A DNA stretch of 64,000 bases from DATKPE01 sp033854175 (GTDB lineage Bacteria; Bacteroidota; Ignavibacteria; UBA10030; SZUA-254), in the NCBI GenBank assembly GCA_033854175.1, contig JAWOKN010000158.1:39358-103357 (forward strand), given 5' to 3'. Each line of letters starts with the position of its first letter. Position 1 is the first letter of the stretch. The notes beneath the pieces were generated by a model. The model was given only the letters and a program-made list of their open reading frames with translations. It was not told where the DNA came from and searched no databases. Below, one piece after another: positions 43,364-52,260 of the stretch. Both the position numbers and the translations under genes were made by a program.

Positions 43364-45619
43364 ATGAATCCACTTCCCATGCTGAGTGAAAAGCAGCTCC
43401 CGCGTTCCTTCTGGGTTGCGGTGCTGGTGATGTCATTTTACACAATCGTTCTCCTACAGTTTCCCCTCCTGAATTACGTCGGTTATGAATTTTCGGTCGC
43501 GGTAGCACTGATTCTTCCGTGGTTCACCGGACCTCTGATCATAGGTCACGTCCGTGCCATCGATCGCTCGAAACTGTCGTTCGGGGATGGATTTACCCTG
43601 GCGGTCGAGTATGGCCTGTGGCTCACGTTCATACCGCTCATTCTCGGAGTGTTAAATGTTTTTATCGTCCGGAATTGTTCCTTAGGGGAGGGGATTCTGT
43701 TTTATCTGTTGATTCCGGGCGTGACGGCTTTTTTGGCGGCCGCCTTCGCTTCCTTTTGCGCTGTTGCCTTCCGGCATGCGGTCACATGGTATGTCCTGTT
43801 CTCCGTCCTCACATTGGTCTACTCACTCTATCTTGGTTATTCGACACCCCAGATTTATTCCTATAACCTTATCTATGGATTTTTCCCGGGATTCTCCTAC
43901 GATGAGGTCATTACCATCACGCCGACACTGGTGGTCTTCAGAATCATCACACTCATGATCGCATTCGTATTGCTGTTGTTCGCCTCATTCTTGTGGTCGT
44001 CCCCGGGTCGGGGTTTCACATCAATCGTTCGCTGGCGGTGGTTTCCGGTGGCACTCGTTCTTACAATCGCGGTATGCGGTTCATGGGTGTTCCGGGTTGA
44101 CCTTGGATTTGAAACATCGGTATCCTATCTCCGTCAGGTCCTCGATGGTCATCTCACAACGCCACATTTCAGCATATGGTATGCAAAACGTTCATTTGGT
44201 GAGGATGAGATCTGGAGGGTGGCTGCCGAACATGAATTCGCCTATTATCAGGTCGCCCGTGCGTTGCAGGTCCGTGATAATACTCCAATCACCTCGTATA
44301 TTTATCCTGATGAAAACACCCAGTACCGGATGATCGGGACGAGGACCACAAACATTGCCAAGCCATGGCGGCGGGAGATCCATATTTCAAGGAACGGATG
44401 GGAGCAGACCCTGCGGCATGAACTTGTGCATGTGCTGGCAGGGGAATTCGGGATGCCGGTGATCCGGGCCCATTATAATATCGGACTGGTGGAAGGTCTT
44501 GCGACGGCAATCGACGGGAATTTCGGCAATCGCACACTGCATGAATACGCAGAAGCGATGTTTCGTTTCGGTCTGGTGCGCCATCCTGAACAGTTGATTC
44601 AACCGGTAGGATTCGCCTTCCGTGCTTCAACGGTAAGTTATGTCCTCATGGGTTCGTTCTGCCGGTATCTGATCGACAGGTACGGGATACTCCGTTTTAA
44701 GGAAGTGTACGGCGGTGTAAAACCCGAACAGGTTTATAACCGTTCCTACGGGGAACTGATAGGCGAGTGGCAGAATTTTCTGAGGAGGTTTACGATTCCC
44801 GTGGCCTGGAAAGATCATATCGAGTATTACTTCGACCGGCCGTCGATTTTTGCAAAACGATGTGCCCGGAAAGTCGCCCGGCTGAATGAAGCGGGTTCCA
44901 GGGCACTGGACGCCCATGAAGGAGCAGCCGCGAAGGAATATTTTCTTGAAGCGGTTCATACAAGCGATAATTCCGAGGCGTACGCAGGTTTGATCAGGGC
45001 GGAATATACCATGGCAAGGTACGATTCCGTGCTCAAGCTCTTTGATCTCTCCGATTCCCTTCGGAGAGCCGGATTGCAGCCGCTTGCGCTCCTGCATGGC
45101 AACGCGTTGTGGGAGGAGGGAAGGATTCAGGAGGCGAAAAACATCTATCGCCGGCTTCTCGATATGGATCTCTCCGATCGTTTGAATGAAGCTGCCGCAC
45201 TGCGGCTTCTTGCTCTTGATCACCAGGTGCTCGGGAAGGTTCTACTTCCATATTTTGTGTCCGATCTTCCCGATTCAATACGGGATCATGCCATTGATTC
45301 TCTCTGCAGTGTCACGCCGGATCCCATCCTGTACTATCTTGAGGCGAAAAAGTCCCTGCGGATAAAAAAATATGATGATGGAATTGCAGCGCTGAACGCA
45401 ATCGAACACCCGTTTGAAATTCAGGTGCTCAACGGATACCGCGAAGAATTGCTGGGAATATTTTATTTTTTGAAGCGTCAGTATGAGAATGCTAGAATGC
45501 ATTTTTGGATTTCACTCAATGATAACCCTAATGCGGCGTATCATGGGCGAATCGAAGATTGGCTGGACAGGTGCAGATGGTATTCCACGGACGATGAAAA
45601 ATTTCTGAAGGGGAAATAG
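43364..45619 (+). CDS. Polytopic membrane gluzincin-like metallopeptidase with TPR tail
   Basis: A 751-residue protein with seven or so membrane helices in residues 15-245, an extracytoplasmic domain (about 250-480) with HELVH at H352-H356 and a downstream Glu, E377, in GLVEGLATA, and a helical TPR-like tail (about 510-740). HExxH-x20-E is the gluzincin pattern of the M1/peptidase-MA group. The joining of a multi-span membrane domain, a zinc peptidase domain and repeats in one chain is unusual and I do not recognise a named family. It lies 6 bases after the TMTC-like gene and 7 before a GT9 gene, so it is part of the glycosylation cluster. Confidence 0.8.
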   Translation: MNPLPMLSEKQLPRSFWVAVLVMSFYTIVLLQFPLLNYVGYEFSVAVALILPWFTGPLIIGHVRAIDRSKLSFGDGFTLAVEYGLWLTFIPLILGVLNVFIVRNCSLGEGILFYLLIPGVTAFLAAAFASFCAVAFRHAVTWYVLFSVLTLVYSLYLGYSTPQIYSYNLIYGFFPGFSYDEVITITPTLVVFRIITLMIAFVLLLFASFLWSSPGRGFTSIVRWRWFPVALVLTIAVCGSWVFRVDLGFETSVSYLRQVLDGHLTTPHFSIWYAKRSFGEDEIWRVAAEHEFAYYQVARALQVRDNTPITSYIYPDENTQYRMIGTRTTNIAKPWRREIHISRNGWEQTLRHELVHVLAGEFGMPVIRAHYNIGLVEGLATAIDGNFGNRTLHEYAEAMFRFGLVRHPEQLIQPVGFAFRASTVSYVLMGSFCRYLIDRYGILRFKEVYGGVKPEQVYNRSYGELIGEWQNFLRRFTIPVAWKDHIEYYFDRPSIFAKRCARKVARLNEAGSRALDAHEGAAAKEYFLEAVHTSDNSEAYAGLIRAEYTMARYDSVLKLFDLSDSLRRAGLQPLALLHGNALWEEGRIQEAKNIYRRLLDMDLSDRLNEAAALRLLALDHQVLGKVLLPYFVSDLPDSIRDHAIDSLCSVTPDPILYYLEAKKSLRIKKYDDGIAALNAIEHPFEIQVLNGYREELLGIFYFLKRQYENARMHFWISLNDNPNAAYHGRIEDWLDRCRWYSTDDEKFLKGK

Positions 45620-45626
45620 GAGACGG

Positions 45627-46670
45627 ATGGCTACTGACATCAGACGCATTTGTGTATCGCGAATGAAGTATATCGGTGACGTGGTGTTGACAACACCGGT
45701 TGTCCACGCGGTGCGTGATACGTATCCCGATGCGTATATTGCCTATCTTGCCGAGAAGGAGGCGGTATCTCTCCTTCTGCACAATCCGTATCTGGACGAA
45801 ATTATACCCTTTGATTTTTCTGCCCTTACGCTGATTGAACAGCCGCGGGTCGGATACCGGTTGCGGAGGAAGTCGTTCGATGTGTTTATCGACCTTTTTT
45901 GCAATCCGCGAACAGCGATGCTCTCGTGGCTAAGTGGTGCCCGGATGCGGATAGGAAAGGAAGTCAAGGGCCGGGGGATCGTCTATACGGACAAAATTCT
46001 GGATGACGGCAAACCCAAATCCGCAATAGCCTATCATTATCAGTATGTGCGTCCGATAGGTGTCGAACCGAAGTACTGGAAGACGGAGATTTTCCTTACC
46101 GATGATGAACTGCGGAACGCAAGGGCGTATCTCAAGTGGCAGGAACTAGATCCTGCCCGGCCGGTCGTGGGGATTCACCCCGGAGCCACGTGGCCCGCAA
46201 AAATCTGGCCCTGGGAAAATTTCGCGGATCTTGCGGATTTGATCAGGGCGAAACTTCACGCCCAGGTCGTGGTTATCCAGGGGCCGAACGACCGGGAATT
46301 GATTTCGAACATCACGCGGCGGTCCGCAGGTCAGGTCCTTGTCCTTCCCCTGATGCAGCTCCGGCAGCTTGCCGCAATTCTCTCCTGCTGTACTGCCTTT
46401 GTGACGAACGACAACGGGGTGATGCATATCGCCGTTGCGGTCGGAACGAAAACCATCGGCATCTTCGGGCCAGGAGAGGAGGATATTTGGTTCCCGTACG
46501 GCCCGCCGTACTACAATGAGGCGGCCGGTCATGTAGCCCTCAGAAAAAATGTGCCATGCCATCCCTGCCATCTTGATGTGTGCAACCGCAAGGGGGATGA
46601 ATTTATGGAATGTATGAAGCTGTTGAGTGTGAAGGAGGTTCTGGAAGAAATCGGGAAGCATTTGGCGTAG
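45627..46670 (+). CDS. Family 9 glycosyltransferase (heptosyltransferase type)
   Basis: A 347-residue GT-B enzyme of the ADP-heptose:LPS heptosyltransferase family. Signature segments are MKYIGDVVLTTPVVHAVR at the N-terminus, VGIHPGATWPAKIWPWENFADL in the donor domain and FVTNDNGVMHIAVAVGTKTIGIFGP. The CxxC pairs near the C-terminus (CHPCHLDVC) are found in a subset of the family. Typically builds the inner core of lipopolysaccharide. Last gene of the GT2-TMTC-peptidase-GT9 run. Confidence 0.93.
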   Translation: MATDIRRICVSRMKYIGDVVLTTPVVHAVRDTYPDAYIAYLAEKEAVSLLLHNPYLDEIIPFDFSALTLIEQPRVGYRLRRKSFDVFIDLFCNPRTAMLSWLSGARMRIGKEVKGRGIVYTDKILDDGKPKSAIAYHYQYVRPIGVEPKYWKTEIFLTDDELRNARAYLKWQELDPARPVVGIHPGATWPAKIWPWENFADLADLIRAKLHAQVVVIQGPNDRELISNITRRSAGQVLVLPLMQLRQLAAILSCCTAFVTNDNGVMHIAVAVGTKTIGIFGPGEEDIWFPYGPPYYNEAAGHVALRKNVPCHPCHLDVCNRKGDEFMECMKLLSVKEVLEEIGKHLA

Positions 46671-46915
46671 AATCCCGCCGTACGTAACAACGAGGAATGG
46701 GACGAGGGTGGTGACAGAGTAAAGTTTCAGCGTGCCCATCCGCTGGTGGAGAGCATGTTCCTGCAAAAGAGTTTGTTTCCGTGCACCGCTGAATTTTCGT
46801 CCTCTTGCCCATGACCGCTCTCTCTTTGCATTTCATACCCCATTTGGCGATATTAGATCACTTTTACGCAATAATTCGGACATAGACAATTCATTTTTCA
46901 TCAGGAGTAGAGGAA

Positions 46916-48193
46916 ATGACAGCAACGATTACCGATGTGTATGCGCGTGAAATTCTTGATTCCCGCGGCAATCCGACAATTGAGGTTGATGTCGTGCTCG
47001 AATCGGGTGTAACGGGCCGGGCTGCGGTACCAAGCGGTGCATCAACAGGGGAGCGCGAAGCCATTGAACTACGCGATGGTGATAAGATGCGTTATAACGG
47101 TAAGGGAGTTCTTACCGCGGTGGAGAATGTGAACGGAAAGATTGCCGAAGCGGTGATCGGTTTTGACGCAACCGATCAAACCGGTATCGATGGGATGCTT
47201 ATCGACCTGGACGGCACTCCGAATAAGGCTAAACTCGGGGCTAACGCGATTCTGGGTGTTTCCATGGCTTCGGCGAAGGCTGCCGCGCTCGAACTCGGGA
47301 TTCCGCTCTACCGGTATCTGGGCGGACCGAACGCCAAGGTTCTCCCCGTCCCGATGATGAACATCCTCAACGGGGGCAAGCATGCCGATAACAATGTCGA
47401 TCTCCAGGAATTTATGATCGTTCCCGCAGAGGCGGAGAATTTTGCAGAGGCGCTCCGGATGGGTGCGGAGGTTTTTCATTCGCTGAAATCGGTTCTCCAC
47501 AAGAAGGGGTATAACACAGCGGTCGGGGATGAGGGCGGTTTTGCACCGAGTCTGAAGTCCAACGAGGAAGCCGTCGAGGTTATTCTCGAGGCGATTCAGA
47601 ATGCAAAGTACAAACCCGGCAAGGAGATTTACCTCGCTCTCGATCCCGCTTCAAGCGAGTTCTTTGAGAAGGGGAAATATGTTTTTCAGAAATCGGATAA
47701 ATCGAAAAAAAGCCCGGAGCAGATGGTGAAATTTTATGAAAAGTGGGTGAAGGACTATCCGATTATCTCGATCGAAGACGGGATGGCGGAAAACGATTGG
47801 GAAGGATGGGCATTCCTGACCGAGGCGCTGGGTGAGAAGATCCAACTTGTCGGTGACGATGTGTTCGTCACAAATACGGAGATACTGGCGAAGGGGATTG
47901 AAAAGGGGATAGCGAATTCCATCCTCATCAAGGTAAATCAGATCGGGACGCTCACCGAGACCTTCGATTGCATCGAGCTGGCAAAGCGGGCGGGGTATAC
48001 AACAGTGATCTCTCACCGATCGGGAGAGACCGAGGACACGACTATTGCGGATATCGCCGTTGCCACAAATGCCGGCCAGATCAAGACAGGTTCCGCGAGC
48101 CGGACTGACCGGGTGGCAAAGTATAATCAACTCATCCGGATTGAAGAGGAACTCGATACCAATGCAATTTATCCCGGACTCGAAGCATTCTGA
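46916..48193 (+). CDS. eno: Enolase (phosphopyruvate hydratase)
   Basis: A 425-residue glycolytic enzyme converting 2-phosphoglycerate to PEP. Typical blocks are ILDSRGNPTIEVDV, AAVPSGASTGEREAIELRDGD, GDEGGFAPSL (catalytic Glu), the metal ligands in YPIISIEDGMAENDW and QLVGDDVFVTN, the catalytic Lys in LIKVNQIGT, and VISHRSGETEDTTIAD. AGAGGA lies close to the ATG. The 245 bases upstream hold no gene and no promoter that stands out. Confidence 0.98.
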   Translation: MTATITDVYAREILDSRGNPTIEVDVVLESGVTGRAAVPSGASTGEREAIELRDGDKMRYNGKGVLTAVENVNGKIAEAVIGFDATDQTGIDGMLIDLDGTPNKAKLGANAILGVSMASAKAAALELGIPLYRYLGGPNAKVLPVPMMNILNGGKHADNNVDLQEFMIVPAEAENFAEALRMGAEVFHSLKSVLHKKGYNTAVGDEGGFAPSLKSNEEAVEVILEAIQNAKYKPGKEIYLALDPASSEFFEKGKYVFQKSDKSKKSPEQMVKFYEKWVKDYPIISIEDGMAENDWEGWAFLTEALGEKIQLVGDDVFVTNTEILAKGIEKGIANSILIKVNQIGTLTETFDCIELAKRAGYTTVISHRSGETEDTTIADIAVATNAGQIKTGSASRTDRVAKYNQLIRIEEELDTNAIYPGLEAF

Positions 48194-48252
48194 CACACCG
48201 GAGGGGAGTTCATCCGGTAGACAACAAATCGTTGAATTTCCATCAAGTCGTT

Positions 48253-49761
48253 ATGAAAATAAATAGCCGACGAAAAACGAAGGTACGAACGAGCTCTCGG
48301 ACAGTGAAGAAAACGTCACGGAGGAAATCGCCGCCAATCCAGACGATAACATTCGGGACCGACGGCTGGCGGGGTAAAATTGCGGAGGATTACACGTTTG
48401 ACAATGTGCGCCGCTGCACCAGAGGATTTGCGGAGTATCTCAGATCGGAATATTCACAGAAGGATCTCTCCAGAGGCGTGGTTGTGGGGGGGGACCGGCG
48501 GTTTCAATCAGAGCATTTTGCCACCGCGGCGGCAGAGGTTCTTGCGGCGCACCGCATCCCTGTTCACTTCTGCGGCGGTGGCGTTCCCACTCCCGTTATT
48601 TCCTTCAGTGTGAAAGCCAGAAATGCGATTGCCGCAATCAACATCACCGCGAGCCACAATCCGCCGAACGACAACGGATTTAAGGTGCGGGATGCGAACG
48701 GCGGAGCAATCCCGCCGGACGGCCTGAAAAAGATCGAAAAATTTATCCCTCCCACTACCGCCGGCATTCAACGCGTGGGCTTTCAGGATGCCGTTTCACG
48801 GGGTATCATCACGCAGTTCAACGCCGATGAAGATTACATCAATCAGGTCAAACAGATGGTGGACGTTGAACGGATCAGACAGGCCGGACTGAAAATTGTC
48901 GTCGATCCGATGTGGGGAAACGGGGCCGGCTGGTTCCCCCGTTTACTGAGCGGAGGTAAAACCGAGATCATTGAAATCCACAAGGAGCGGAATCCGGTTT
49001 TTCCCGATATGAAGCGTCCGGAACCAATACACCCCAATATCGACGCCGGTCTTGCGTATGCGAAAAAGACGGGGGCCGATGTGGTCATCTTTACCGACGG
49101 TGATGCTGACCGCTGCGGATTTGCTGACGAGAACGGTGAATTTCTTGACCAACTTCGGGTGTACGGGCTTCTCGCTCTCTACCTGCTGGAAGTACGGAAC
49201 ATGCGCGGTGCGATCGTTAAAACTCTTTCCACGACCTCGATGCTTGAAACACTCGGTACGCAGTACCACATTCCCGTTCACGAGGTTGGCGTCGGGTTTA
49301 AATTTGTCGCGCCGAAAATGATGGAATCCAATGCGATCATCGGCGGGGAGGAGAGCGGCGGATACGCCTTCAGGGGCCATGTCCCCGAACGGGACGGCAT
49401 TCTTGCGGGACTCTTTTTTCTGGATTTTATGGTTGCTACCCGTTCAAAACCCTCTCAGCTTTTGAAGAGGCTGTTTGATAAGGTGGGAGCGCACTATTAC
49501 GACAGAATCGATCTCGTTGTCGATATCGAGAAAAAAGAAAAAGTTCTCAGACAATTTCATGCCGATCTGCCGCACCAGGTGGCGGGTCTCCCCGTGGTCC
49601 GGACAAATCGCATGGATGGCTTTAAATTCATTCTTCCCGACGGCAGCTGGCTTCTGATCCGCTTTTCGGGAACGGAACCGCTGATACGGGTGTATGCAGA
49701 GGCTTCGTCACGAGATCTTCTCCGGAATATTCTGTCCGACGGAGAACAGCTCGTTCGTTAG
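48253..49761 (+). CDS. Phosphoglucomutase/phosphomannomutase family enzyme
   Basis: A 502-residue alpha-D-phosphohexomutase. Motifs: FGTDGWRGKI at the start of domain 1, the phosphoserine loop NITASHNPPNDNG, the metal loop FTDGDADRCG, the sugar loop GGEESGGYAFRGH and the phosphate-binding RFSGTEPLIRVYAE. The ATG at 48253 is one choice; a TTG at 48232 is possible and neither has a good ribosome site. The first 28 residues are an unusual Lys/Arg-rich extension before the family's normal start. Whether it acts on glucose or mannose 1-phosphate cannot be decided. A thioredoxin-like gene follows after 13 bases. Confidence 0.93.
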   Translation: MKINSRRKTKVRTSSRTVKKTSRRKSPPIQTITFGTDGWRGKIAEDYTFDNVRRCTRGFAEYLRSEYSQKDLSRGVVVGGDRRFQSEHFATAAAEVLAAHRIPVHFCGGGVPTPVISFSVKARNAIAAINITASHNPPNDNGFKVRDANGGAIPPDGLKKIEKFIPPTTAGIQRVGFQDAVSRGIITQFNADEDYINQVKQMVDVERIRQAGLKIVVDPMWGNGAGWFPRLLSGGKTEIIEIHKERNPVFPDMKRPEPIHPNIDAGLAYAKKTGADVVIFTDGDADRCGFADENGEFLDQLRVYGLLALYLLEVRNMRGAIVKTLSTTSMLETLGTQYHIPVHEVGVGFKFVAPKMMESNAIIGGEESGGYAFRGHVPERDGILAGLFFLDFMVATRSKPSQLLKRLFDKVGAHYYDRIDLVVDIEKKEKVLRQFHADLPHQVAGLPVVRTNRMDGFKFILPDGSWLLIRFSGTEPLIRVYAEASSRDLLRNILSDGEQLVR

Positions 49762-49774
49762 GAAGGGACGGAAT

Positions 49775-50356
49775 ATGCGCCGTATGATATCGCTGGGTCT
49801 TGTTTTTGTCATGGTCCTGGCCCTGTTCGATGGTTCGGTCGAGGGGCAGCAGAAGCACCGGAAACGCCCGCGGGCGGCAAAAAAAACATCGCCGACTACC
49901 CAGTCGATCCAGACAAAGGCGAACTACGGATCGTATGATTTTACCATGCGCTCGATCGACGGGGCCCAGATTCATCTGGGATCGTACGGGGGAAAGGTCG
50001 TGCTTGTAACGATCTGGTCGGCATCCTGCGAACCATGCAAAGCTGAAACTCCGGGGTATGTGAAGCTTTACAATAGATATCATTCCCGGGGATTTGAAGT
50101 GATCAGTGTCGGTGTTCAGACGAGTGAGACCGAGATGCGGTCGTATATCCAGGAGAACGACATCCGCTGGATATGTGGAATACACGACAGCATTATTACC
50201 GTGTACGGAATGTACGGCCTCCCCGATCATTATTTGTTCAGCACCTCGGGCGGTCTGATCAAGCATTTTGTAGGCTATACGCGCGGGGACGTGATCGAGC
50301 CGTATATCGAACAATCGGTCAAAACCGTGGTTCCGAAGGCTCCGTTGAAAAAATAG
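49775..50356 (+). CDS. Exported TlpA/AhpC-type thioredoxin-like protein
   Basis: A 193-residue protein. AGGAAGGG precedes the ATG at 49775, giving a signal peptide (about residues 1-24), a basic linker (KHRKRPRAAKK) and a thioredoxin fold: MRSIDGAQIHLGSYGGKVVLVTIW, the redox pair in SASCEPCKAE, FEVISVGVQTS and GLPDHYLFSTSGGLI (cis-Pro). The redox-active Cys pair is intact, so it could reduce or form disulfides in the periplasm. The pre-CXXC Ser and long basic linker are features of this copy. It is 13 bases from the phosphohexomutase gene. Confidence 0.9.
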   Translation: MRRMISLGLVFVMVLALFDGSVEGQQKHRKRPRAAKKTSPTTQSIQTKANYGSYDFTMRSIDGAQIHLGSYGGKVVLVTIWSASCEPCKAETPGYVKLYNRYHSRGFEVISVGVQTSETEMRSYIQENDIRWICGIHDSIITVYGMYGLPDHYLFSTSGGLIKHFVGYTRGDVIEPYIEQSVKTVVPKAPLKK

Positions 50357-50525
50357 CATTTGTCTATCCCGGTAAATTTCCCCTTCCCGGGACCCCGGTT
50401 CGTTCCGCATCCTCCGGTAAAAACAGGTAGAGCAACCCTCGTTGTGAAATCCTTCATTACGGCATTTAAAGTCGGATTTTTGTCTTTGAAGTCTGTCGTT
50501 TCATGAGATCGACAAAAATGTAACT

Positions 50526-50553
50526 TTGGATTTTCAACGCGTCTTCTTATATT
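50526..50553 (+). promoter_or_regulatory. Putative promoter of the aspartate aminotransferase gene
   Basis: TTGGAT at 50526-50531 and TATATT at 50548-50553 are separated by 16 bases. The aminotransferase ATG is at 50595, with GGAG about 8 bases before it. No other promoter-like pair is apparent in the 238-base gap. Confidence 0.55.
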
Positions 50554-50594
50554 CTCCCAAATTAACCTAACCGTTGACCTAACTGGAGTGTTTT

Positions 50595-51776
50595 ATGGTG
50601 CATATCGCAGAACGGATGAAACATCTTGGGACTGAAACTGCCTTTGAAGTACTTGCCAAAGCAAAAGCTCTTGAAGCACAAGGGAAAAGTGTTATTCATC
50701 TTGAAATCGGAGAACCAGATTTTGATACGCCCGCCAACATCAGGCAGGCTGCAAAGAAAGCTCTTGATGACGGATACACCCACTATGGCCCTGCGGCCGG
50801 TCTTCCTCCCGCACGGGCTGCTGTCGCAAAGCATATATCCCAAACAAGGGGAATCGAGGTCTCACCCGACAATGTTGTGATCACCCCCGGCGCAAAACCG
50901 ATCATGTATTTCGTTCTTACCGCCTGTGTCGACCCGGGGGATGAGGTGATTTATCCCAATCCGGGTTTTCCGATCTACGAGTCGGTGATTGAGTTTGTCG
51001 GTGCAAAAGCCGTGCCCCTTGCGTTGAAGGAGGACAAAGGATTCAGTTTTGACATCGGCGATTTACGCCGTCTGATTACGAACAAGACCCGGTTGCTCAT
51101 TCTCAATTCCCCGCAGAACCCGACCGGTGGTGTTCTCGGTGAAAATGATCTCCGCCAGATCGCAGAGCTGGCGAAAGAGCATAATCTCATTGTGTTGTCG
51201 GATGAAGTGTATAACAAGATCGTCTACGATGGTTTCAAGCATTACAGCATCGCCTCGATTCCCGGGATGCAGGAGCGGACCGTTCTTCTGGACGGATTTT
51301 CGAAGACCTATGCCATGACGGGTTGGAGGCTGGGATATGGCGTCATGCCGGAGGGTCTTGCTAAAATGGTGACCCAGCTGCAGATCAATGCGACCTCGTG
51401 CACGGCGAGTTTCTCGCAGATTGCGGGCATCGAAGCTCTCACGGGTCCCCAGAATGATGTTGACAAAATGGTTGCGGAGTTCAAGCACCGGAGGGACGTC
51501 ATTGTCAAGGGATTGAATTCTATTCCCGGGATACGCTGCCATAAGCCGCTTGGGGCGTTTTATGTTTTTCCCAATATCACGGGGACAGGCCGGTCGTCAC
51601 GGGAACTCGCTGAAGCGCTTCTGAATGAGGCCGGCATCGCGTGCCTTTCGGGGACGGCGTTTGGCAAGTTCGGCGAGGGATATCTGCGTCTCTCGTACGC
51701 TAATTCGATTCCAAATATCGAGAAGGCACTTGAACGGCTGGAAAAATTTCTCAAAAAGCAGCCGGTGACGGTGTAA
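50595..51776 (+). CDS. Aspartate aminotransferase-type PLP enzyme (class I/II)
   Basis: A 393-residue fold type I aminotransferase. The PLP site is visible in HLEIGEPDFDTP, VVITPGAKPIM, LNSPQNPTGGV, IVLSDEVYNKIVYDG and the Schiff-base Lys in FSKTYAMTGWRLGY (about residue 239); the substrate-carboxylate Arg is in GYLRLSYANS. The family includes aspartate, prephenate and broad-range aminotransferases. It has its own promoter and an intrinsic terminator, so it is a single-gene unit. The his operon starts shortly downstream but has its own promoter. Confidence 0.93.
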   Translation: MVHIAERMKHLGTETAFEVLAKAKALEAQGKSVIHLEIGEPDFDTPANIRQAAKKALDDGYTHYGPAAGLPPARAAVAKHISQTRGIEVSPDNVVITPGAKPIMYFVLTACVDPGDEVIYPNPGFPIYESVIEFVGAKAVPLALKEDKGFSFDIGDLRRLITNKTRLLILNSPQNPTGGVLGENDLRQIAELAKEHNLIVLSDEVYNKIVYDGFKHYSIASIPGMQERTVLLDGFSKTYAMTGWRLGYGVMPEGLAKMVTQLQINATSCTASFSQIAGIEALTGPQNDVDKMVAEFKHRRDVIVKGLNSIPGIRCHKPLGAFYVFPNITGTGRSSRELAEALLNEAGIACLSGTAFGKFGEGYLRLSYANSIPNIEKALERLEKFLKKQPVTV

Positions 51777-51797
51777 AGAGGGCATGCAGCTTGTCAG

Positions 51798-51840
51798 AAA
51801 GGGATAATCCATCCGAAGGATTATCCCTTTTTCTGTTTTA
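51798..51840 (+). terminator. Intrinsic terminator after the aminotransferase gene
   Basis: AAAGGGATAATCC (51798-51810) pairs perfectly with GGATTATCCCTTT (51818-51830) across a 7-base loop and is followed by a T-rich tail. It ends the aminotransferase transcript and insulates the his operon promoter at 51910. Confidence 0.85.
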
Positions 51841-51909
51841 CGGGAATCCTGGTAATGCGGGTGTCCGCAGCATCCGGATGGGGGCATGGCTCTTCCCGGC
51901 CGGGGGGAC

Positions 51910-51938
51910 TTGACAATCAGGCGGGAATTGTGTATACT
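51910..51938 (+). promoter_or_regulatory. Sigma70 promoter of the TrpR-like gene and his operon
   Basis: TTGACA at 51910-51915 and TATACT at 51933-51938 with an exact 17-base spacer. The -10 box overlaps the left arm of the operator at 51934-51955. Transcription should start near 51945, only about 9 bases before the ATG at 51954, so the mRNA would be leaderless or nearly so. Confidence 0.85.
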
Positions 51939-51955
51939 TTACTATACTAAAGTAT
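51934..51955 (+). promoter_or_regulatory. Operator 1: 22-bp inverted repeat at the repressor gene start
   Basis: ATACTTTA (51934-51941) and TAAAGTAT (51948-51955) form a perfect inverted repeat around a 6-base spacer. It covers the -10 box, the predicted transcription start and the first two bases of the ATG. A near copy, 19 of 22 bases identical, lies at the same distance from the hisG start. Presumed binding site of the TrpR-like protein encoded here. Confidence 0.8.
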
Positions 51956-52244
51956 GCGGAACATTGGAAAAACGGATATTGATGCCCTGTACGGTGCAGT
52001 GTTGACCCTGACGAGTATTGATGAAGCCAGAAAATTTTTCAGGGATCTCCTGACGGAGACGGAAATTCAGGAATTTGCCGAGCGTTGGAAGACGGCTCGT
52101 ATGCTTGCACAGGGGATCCCCTATACAGTGATCATCCGGCAGACCGGTCTGAGCTCGACGACGATTGCGCGCGTCGCCCGCTGGGTGAAACGTGGCACCG
52201 GCGGGTATCGTCTTGCTTTGCGCCGTGTGGGGAAAGGGCAGTGA
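51954..52244 (+). CDS. TrpR/YerC-family transcriptional repressor, probable histidine regulator
   Basis: A 96-residue DNA-binding protein of the TrpR superfamily, YerC/YecD branch. The LLTETEIQEFAERWKTARML segment is the helical dimer/ligand part and TVIIRQTGLSSTTIARVARW (residues 58-77) is the helix-turn-helix. Known: relatives of this branch in Gram-positive bacteria have been proposed as histidine-gene regulators. Seen: matched inverted repeats at its own start and at hisG. Inferred: it represses itself and the his operon, probably with histidine as co-repressor. No Shine-Dalgarno is possible given the close promoter. Confidence 0.88.
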   Translation: MRNIGKTDIDALYGAVLTLTSIDEARKFFRDLLTETEIQEFAERWKTARMLAQGIPYTVIIRQTGLSSTTIARVARWVKRGTGGYRLALRRVGKGQ

Positions 52245-52260
52245 TATTTTTTTTGCGTCG

